Below are positions 7,163 through 10,207 of a stretch of 10,207 bases of DNA, piece after piece. A model generated the notes under the pieces. That model was not told the DNA's origin, did not search any database, and saw only the letters and a program-made list of their open reading frames with translations. How positions within the stretch are numbered: the stretch's first letter is position 1; each line of letters opens with the position of its first letter. Origin of the DNA: Micrococcales bacterium (GTDB lineage: Bacteria; Actinomycetota; Actinomycetes; Actinomycetales; Dermatophilaceae); contig PMJN01000380.1 in NCBI GenBank assembly GCA_003157445.1, forward strand, positions 11,867 to 22,073, read 5' to 3'. The translations under genes were made by a program, and so were the position numbers.

Positions 7163-7184
7163 CGGACTGTTCGGATCCAGTCCG
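7163..7184. repeat. Hairpin with perfect 7-bp stem
   Basis: CGGACTG (7163-7169) pairs with CAGTCCG (7178-7184) across an 8-base loop containing TTCGG. There is no U-tract after it, so terminator function for the upstream operon is uncertain, and the operon ends over 400 bases earlier. Confidence 0.4.
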
Positions 7185-7237
7185 ACGACGAGCGTCACCT
7201 CGCACCCCGTGGCGCCCAGTCGGCGGCAGATGGCTCA

Positions 7238-7289
7238 TTGCCCGGGCAAACTACCCAACAGAACCCGTAATCTACATAAGATGATCATC
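7238..7289. promoter_or_regulatory. Two perfect palindromes around a promoter-like AT-rich stretch
   Basis: TTGCCCGGGCAA (7238-7249) is a perfect 12-bp palindrome. GATGATCATC (7280-7289) is a perfect 10-bp palindrome. Between them lies TACATA (7273-7278), which could serve as a -10 for transcription toward the remnant at 7459-7665. Both palindromes could be regulator sites. Nothing here identifies the protein. Confidence 0.3.
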
Positions 7290-7458
7290 AGTTAGCGTGT
7301 TTGGTGAGGTTCTGTTGTTGTCGTTTGTCGTCAGTGCCCTCCGAAGCGAACCTGAAGCCGGGGAACCTAAAAGGAACAAAGCCGAGCCCAACGAACCGCG
7401 CCGGACGAACCAGACGCACCGCTGTCGTGCTCAGAACGCCGCCACGCGTGCTCAACAG

Positions 7459-7665
7459 CACATCGGCCTGCTTTTCACCGCGTCGCCACTGTTCACCGGG
7501 CCGCTGGCCGTCGGAATCTTTGCCCAGAGCAGCCTCGGCTACCTCCTCGGCTGCATGGTCAGCCCCAGCCTGTACGCAATGCTCGGCCGGGACCTGCTCC
7601 GCCAAAGCGAGGTCGCGCAGCCTGTCAGTGCGACCAGTCAGGATGAAGCCGTAAACGTGGCCTGA
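7459..7665 (+). pseudogene. C-terminal remnant resembling an NCS1-type permease
   Basis: The plus-strand frame ending at 7665 carries a hydrophobic stretch, LLFTASPLFTGPLAVG, then GYLLGCMVSPSLYAMLGRDLLRQ. This resembles the last two membrane helices of NCS1 nucleobase/allantoin permeases, where the family pattern is roughly 'sPlf.GPiA...d.s.lvGl.vaallY.llgR'. The frame is open back to a GTG at 7297, but those ~54 residues are polar, Arg/Pro/Glu-rich and unlike a permease, so the segment is probably a truncated relic fused by chance to a non-coding leader. A small intact membrane protein starting at 7297 is the alternative. The similarity is judged by eye. Confidence 0.35.
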
Positions 7666-7736
7666 GGCTCGCCCGGGCCGCCGCTGAGCCTCTTCGTAAC
7701 TCGGAACAGCCCCGCGGGTGGACTCTGGCCCCCGCT

Positions 7737-7765
7737 TTGACCGCGCTTCCACCAGTGTGATTGAG
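7737..7765 (+). promoter_or_regulatory. Candidate promoter of riboswitch-cobN transcript
   Basis: TTGACC (7737-7742) is followed after 16 bases by GATTGA (7759-7764). The start of transcription would then fall at about 7770, where the first riboswitch stem begins. The -10 is weak, so the call rests mainly on position. Confidence 0.35.
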
Positions 7766-7769
7766 TTCC

Positions 7770-7947
7770 GTTCACGACGGCAGTGAAGGAAGTCCGGTGC
7801 GAATCCGGCGCGGTCCCGCCACTGTTACCGAGGAGCGAGTCCCGCAATGCCCGGCCGTATGGCTGGGACGTGGGGTGAGTGTTGATCCGGAAGCCAGGAG
7901 ACTTCGGCCGTCGGGAACAGCCCCAGGGCGTGGACACCCAACGGAGG
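7770..7947 (+). promoter_or_regulatory. Cobalamin (B12) riboswitch
   Basis: The hallmark sequences are all present in order: GGTGCGAATCCGGCGCGGTC and CCGCCACTGT in the core (about 7796-7825), then the B12 box AAGCCAGGAGAC (7891-7902). The closing stem P1 is visible: GTTCACGACGGC (7770-7781) pairs with GCCGTCGGGAAC (7907-7918) with one mismatch. A small hairpin follows at 7926-7939 (GGG...CCC). It exposes GTGG (7930-7933), complementary to CCAC of the core (7819-7822), and could be the L13 side of the regulatory kissing loop. The Shine-Dalgarno GGAGG (7943-7947) lies three bases after this hairpin and no terminator is visible, which points to translational rather than transcriptional control. 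Adenosylcobalamin or another cobalamin should repress the downstream ORFs and cobN. Confidence 0.95.
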
Positions 7948-7952
7948 TCTCG

Positions 7953-7997
7953 ATGACTGTATTTCCTGCTCGCCAGCCGACCCGTCAACTCAACTAG
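7953..7997 (+). CDS. 14-residue mini-ORF directly after the riboswitch
   Basis: ATG at 7953 is preceded by a strong Shine-Dalgarno, GGAGG at 7943-7947, with a 5-base spacer. This is the best ribosome site in the window. The frame encodes MTVFPARQPTRQLN and stops at TAG (7995-7997). It has no known counterpart to me. Because this is the site the riboswitch would mask, it may act as a translated leader whose ribosomes pass on to the next frames. Alternatively the TAG is a mutation or sequencing error splitting one 71-residue ORF (7953-8168), since the next frame is in phase. Confidence 0.45.
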   Translation: MTVFPARQPTRQLN

Positions 7998-8168
7998 GTG
8001 GCTACGGCCGATCTTGTTGTGATGCGCGGAAGCCGGGCGACGATACGCGACCTTCTGGGCGACGGCGTAGCTGAGCGGGATATCGACGCGATCAAGCGAC
8101 CCCTCAACGAGCACATTCCCGGTAACCCTCCTTTTGTCGCACCGGAAGAAACTGGGCGGCGGACATGA
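7998..8168 (+). CDS. Small ORF overlapping the cobN start, function unknown
   Basis: A GTG at 7998 abuts the TAG of the mini-ORF and opens a 56-residue frame, in phase with that mini-ORF. Its TGA (8166-8168) overlaps the cobN ATG as ATGA. The peptide is soluble, with no signal peptide or membrane helix, and has a helix-like middle (RDLLGDGVAERDIDAIKRPL) and a Pro-rich end. I do not recognise it. It has no Shine-Dalgarno of its own, so translation would depend on the upstream mini-ORF. It could be a coupling ORF or the remnant of a gene once between riboswitch and cobN. Confidence 0.4.
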   Translation: MATADLVVMRGSRATIRDLLGDGVAERDIDAIKRPLNEHIPGNPPFVAPEETGRRT

Positions 8169-10207
8169 TTCTGCTCCTGTCGACGTCGGACACCGATCTG
8201 CTGGCGGCCCAGTCCAGCGGGGCGAACTACCGATGCGCGAATCCGTCCCGGGTCAGGGTGGCAGAACTGCCCGAGCTGTTGCGCGACGTGAAACTAGTGG
8301 TGATCCGACTGCTCGGCGGCCGGGCAACCTGGCCGCAGGGCCTGTCTTCGGTCCTCGGTTCGGGAGTGCCAACGGTGGTGCTGGGCGGCGAGTCAAGCCC
8401 AGACGCGGAGCTGATGGCGACCTCCACGGTCCAAGCCGGGATTGCTCAGGAGGCACTGAGCTACCTGGTTGAGGGTGGGTCGCAGAACCTAGGCCAGCTG
8501 GCTGCCTTTCTGTCCGATACGGTGCTGCGCACCGGCGAGTGTTTCCTCGCTCCGGTCCCGATGCCCGAGGTCGGCGTGCGTTCCGGAGCATCGCTGCCCG
8601 CCCCGGACGGACGTCCGCGCGTCGGGGTCATCTACTACCGGGCGCATGAGCTGTCCGGCAATACCGAATTCATCGATGCCCTGGTCACTGGGCTCGAGGC
8701 CGCCGGCGCCCAGCCAGTACCTGTCTTCTGTGCGTCGCTACGCGGGTTGGACCGCCGTGATCATCCGGTGCTGCAGCTTGTGAACGGCTGCGATGCGCTG
8801 ATCGTCACGGTGCTGGCCGCCGGCGGTGTGGTGCCGGCTGAGGCGTCGGCTGGTGGTGATGAGGGTGCCTGGAGTATCGGTGCTCTGGCGGAGCTCGATA
8901 TCCCGATCATGCAGGGGATCTGCCTGACCAGCGCGCGCGCCGACTGGGCCCTGTCTAACTCGATGACGCCGATGGATGCGGCCATGCAGGTGGCCATTCC
9001 GGAGTTCGACGGCCGGATCATCACGGTGCCGTTCTCGTTCAAGGAGCTTGGCGTGGACGGGTTACCCCACTACGTGGCCGACTCGGAACGGGTGCGGCGG
9101 CTCGCCGGTATCGCGCTGGCCCAGGCCCGGCTGCGCCATATCCCGGCGGCGGAGAAGCGGATCGGCATCACCTTGTCCTCCTACCCGACCAAGCACGCCC
9201 GGGTCGGTAACGCCGTCGGTCTGGACACCCCCGCATCCGCTGTCCGGTTGCTGAATGCCCTTTCGGAATCAGGGGTGGATGTTGGTGGTCTCGTGCCCGA
9301 GGATCCGGACGTGTTGATCCACCGGCTCATCGCCGCTGGTGGCCACGACGTCGAGTGGCTGACCGAGGCGCAGCTGTCCGCCGCGCCCGCGCGAGTCCCG
9401 CTGGCCGACTACCTGAGGCACTTCGAGGCACTTCCCGAAAAGCTGCAGGCCGAGATCCGCGAGCATTGGGGTGAACCCCCTGGCTCGCTGTACATCGACG
9501 GCACCGACATCGTGCTGGCCGGTCTGCTGCTCGGCAATGTCGCGCTGATGATCCAGCCGCCACGGGGCTTCGGGGAGAACCCGATCGCGATCTATCACGA
9601 CCCTGAGCTGCCGCCGAGCCACCACTACCTGGCCGCCTACCGGTGGCTGGCCGCGGCACCGGCCGACGGCGGGTTCGGTGCCGATGCCGTGGTCCATCTC
9701 GGCAAGCACGGGACCCTGGAGTGGCTGCCCGGCAAGGGACTCGGCAACTCAGCAGAATGCGCTGCGGACGCGGTGCTCGGCGATCTGCCGCTGGTGTACC
9801 CGTTCATCGTCAACGATCCCGGCGAGGGAACCCAAGCCAAACGGCGCGCCCACGCCGTGGTGGTGGATCATCTGATTCCGCCGATGGCACGAGCTGACAC
9901 CTACGGCGACATGGCCAAGCTTGAGCAGCTGCTGGATGAGTACGCCACCCTCGCCGCTCTCGATCCTGCCAAGATCGCGACGGTGCGCGCCCAGATCTGG
10001 GAGCTCGTGCTCTCCGCACAGCTGCATCACGACCTGAATGCTGACGAGATGCCCGACGATGACGGCTTCGATGCCTTCGTCCTGCACCTGGATGGCTATC
10101 TATGTGAGATCAAGGATGTGCAGATCCGCGACGGCCTGCACATCCTCGGCGATGCGCCGGCGGGCGAGGCGCGGGTGAACCTGGTGCTGGCGATTCTGCG
10201 CTCGGCG
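8165..10207 (+). CDS. cobN: Aerobic cobaltochelatase large subunit CobN, N-terminal part
   Basis: The first 681 residues of CobN, the large subunit of ATP-dependent cobaltochelatase CobNST, a homologue of magnesium chelatase ChlH/BchH. The complex inserts Co2+ into hydrogenobyrinic acid a,c-diamide in aerobic cobalamin synthesis in the cytoplasm. The start MILLLSTSDTDLLAA and the next LGGRATWPQGL and VVLGGESSPDAELMA are typical of the CobN N-terminus. Further landmarks are PRVGVIYYR (151-159), SSYPTKHARVGNAVGLDTP (338-356), QPPRGFGEN (464-472) and HLGKHGTLEWLPGK (511-524), the last conserved across CobN/ChlH. The frame has no internal stop and runs off the window; the family is about 1200 residues or more. 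ATG 8165 follows GGGCGGCGG and overlaps the previous ORF by ATGA. Expression should be repressed by cobalamin through the upstream riboswitch. Confidence 0.97.
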   Translation, partial: MILLLSTSDTDLLAAQSSGANYRCANPSRVRVAELPELLRDVKLVVIRLLGGRATWPQGLSSVLGSGVPTVVLGGESSPDAELMATSTVQAGIAQEALSYLVEGGSQNLGQLAAFLSDTVLRTGECFLAPVPMPEVGVRSGASLPAPDGRPRVGVIYYRAHELSGNTEFIDALVTGLEAAGAQPVPVFCASLRGLDRRDHPVLQLVNGCDALIVTVLAAGGVVPAEASAGGDEGAWSIGALAELDIPIMQGICLTSARADWALSNSMTPMDAAMQVAIPEFDGRIITVPFSFKELGVDGLPHYVADSERVRRLAGIALAQARLRHIPAAEKRIGITLSSYPTKHARVGNAVGLDTPASAVRLLNALSESGVDVGGLVPEDPDVLIHRLIAAGGHDVEWLTEAQLSAAPARVPLADYLRHFEALPEKLQAEIREHWGEPPGSLYIDGTDIVLAGLLLGNVALMIQPPRGFGENPIAIYHDPELPPSHHYLAAYRWLAAAPADGGFGADAVVHLGKHGTLEWLPGKGLGNSAECAADAVLGDLPLVYPFIVNDPGEGTQAKRRAHAVVVDHLIPPMARADTYGDMAKLEQLLDEYATLAALDPAKIATVRAQIWELVLSAQLHHDLNADEMPDDDGFDAFVLHLDGYLCEIKDVQIRDGLHILGDAPAGEARVNLVLAILRSA

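Larger units (their letters stand above)
6747..7296. other. Gene-free, dyad-rich region
   Basis: I see no supported gene here. The open frames on both strands are short and low-complexity, with no domain I recognise. The region does hold an unusual number of symmetric elements: a 12-bp inverted repeat pair (7038-7049 with 7105-7116), a 7-bp hairpin (7163-7184), a 12-bp palindrome (7238-7249) and a 10-bp palindrome (7280-7289). The 3' end (7262-7295) is AT-rich and could have been a promoter for the decayed gene that follows. Confidence 0.55.

Noticed and set aside
7638..8114. Minus-strand 158-codon frame over the riboswitch
   Set aside because: It covers the riboswitch core antisense, has no domain, and is explained by the conserved RNA structure on the plus strand.
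1..10207. CRISPR arrays, tRNA and rRNA genes
   Set aside because: No regularly spaced direct repeats, no tRNA-like cloverleaf with T-arm consensus, and no rRNA-like conserved stretches were seen on either strand.

Overview
The window reads as a high-GC Gram-positive chromosome (Actinomycetota). The supporting signs are strong G/C preference at third codon positions, GTG starts, an actinobacterial-type SoxR, a DHA2 drug exporter next to a TetR regulator, and a cobalamin riboswitch ahead of cobN. I cannot assign a genus. Coding density is low for such a genome: four gaps of roughly 300-700 bases carry no convincing gene, which suggests accessory or decaying DNA between the better-preserved blocks.

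Layout. (1) 3-599 (+): C-terminal part of a type-B carboxylesterase, cut by the window edge. (2) 600-1148: gene-free, with a 72-nt inverted repeat at 719-790. (3) 1149-1622 (-): a SoxR-type [2Fe-2S] MerR regulator, divergent from 1664-2689 (+), a questin-oxidase-like protein. The ~40-bp gap between them holds a near-perfect 24-bp SoxR-type operator. (4) 2690-3269: gene-free. (5) 3270-4001 (-): a TetR regulator, divergent from an operon of a DHA2/MFS exporter (4171-5655) and a zinc-free MDR quinone-oxidoreductase-like enzyme (5697-6746). The AT-rich divergent region holds an operator-like dyad. (6) 6747-7458: gene-free but rich in dyads, followed by what looks like the C-terminal stub of an NCS1-type permease (7459-7665). 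(7) 7770-7947: a cobalamin riboswitch, then a 14-codon mini-ORF with an excellent Shine-Dalgarno, a 56-codon ORF, and cobN (8165 to the window end, first 681 residues, open at the edge).

How the genes may work together. Blocks 3 and 5 are two independent divergent regulator/effector units, and both point to aromatic or quinone-like, redox-active compounds. One has a redox-sensing activator facing a homologue of an anthraquinone ring-cleaving oxidase. The other has a TetR repressor facing an exporter and a quinone-reductase-like enzyme. This reading is an inference from family membership and operator placement. Block 7 is cobalamin-repressed expression of the large subunit of aerobic cobaltochelatase. 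The tandem of two small ORFs between its riboswitch and cobN is the least conventional part of the window.
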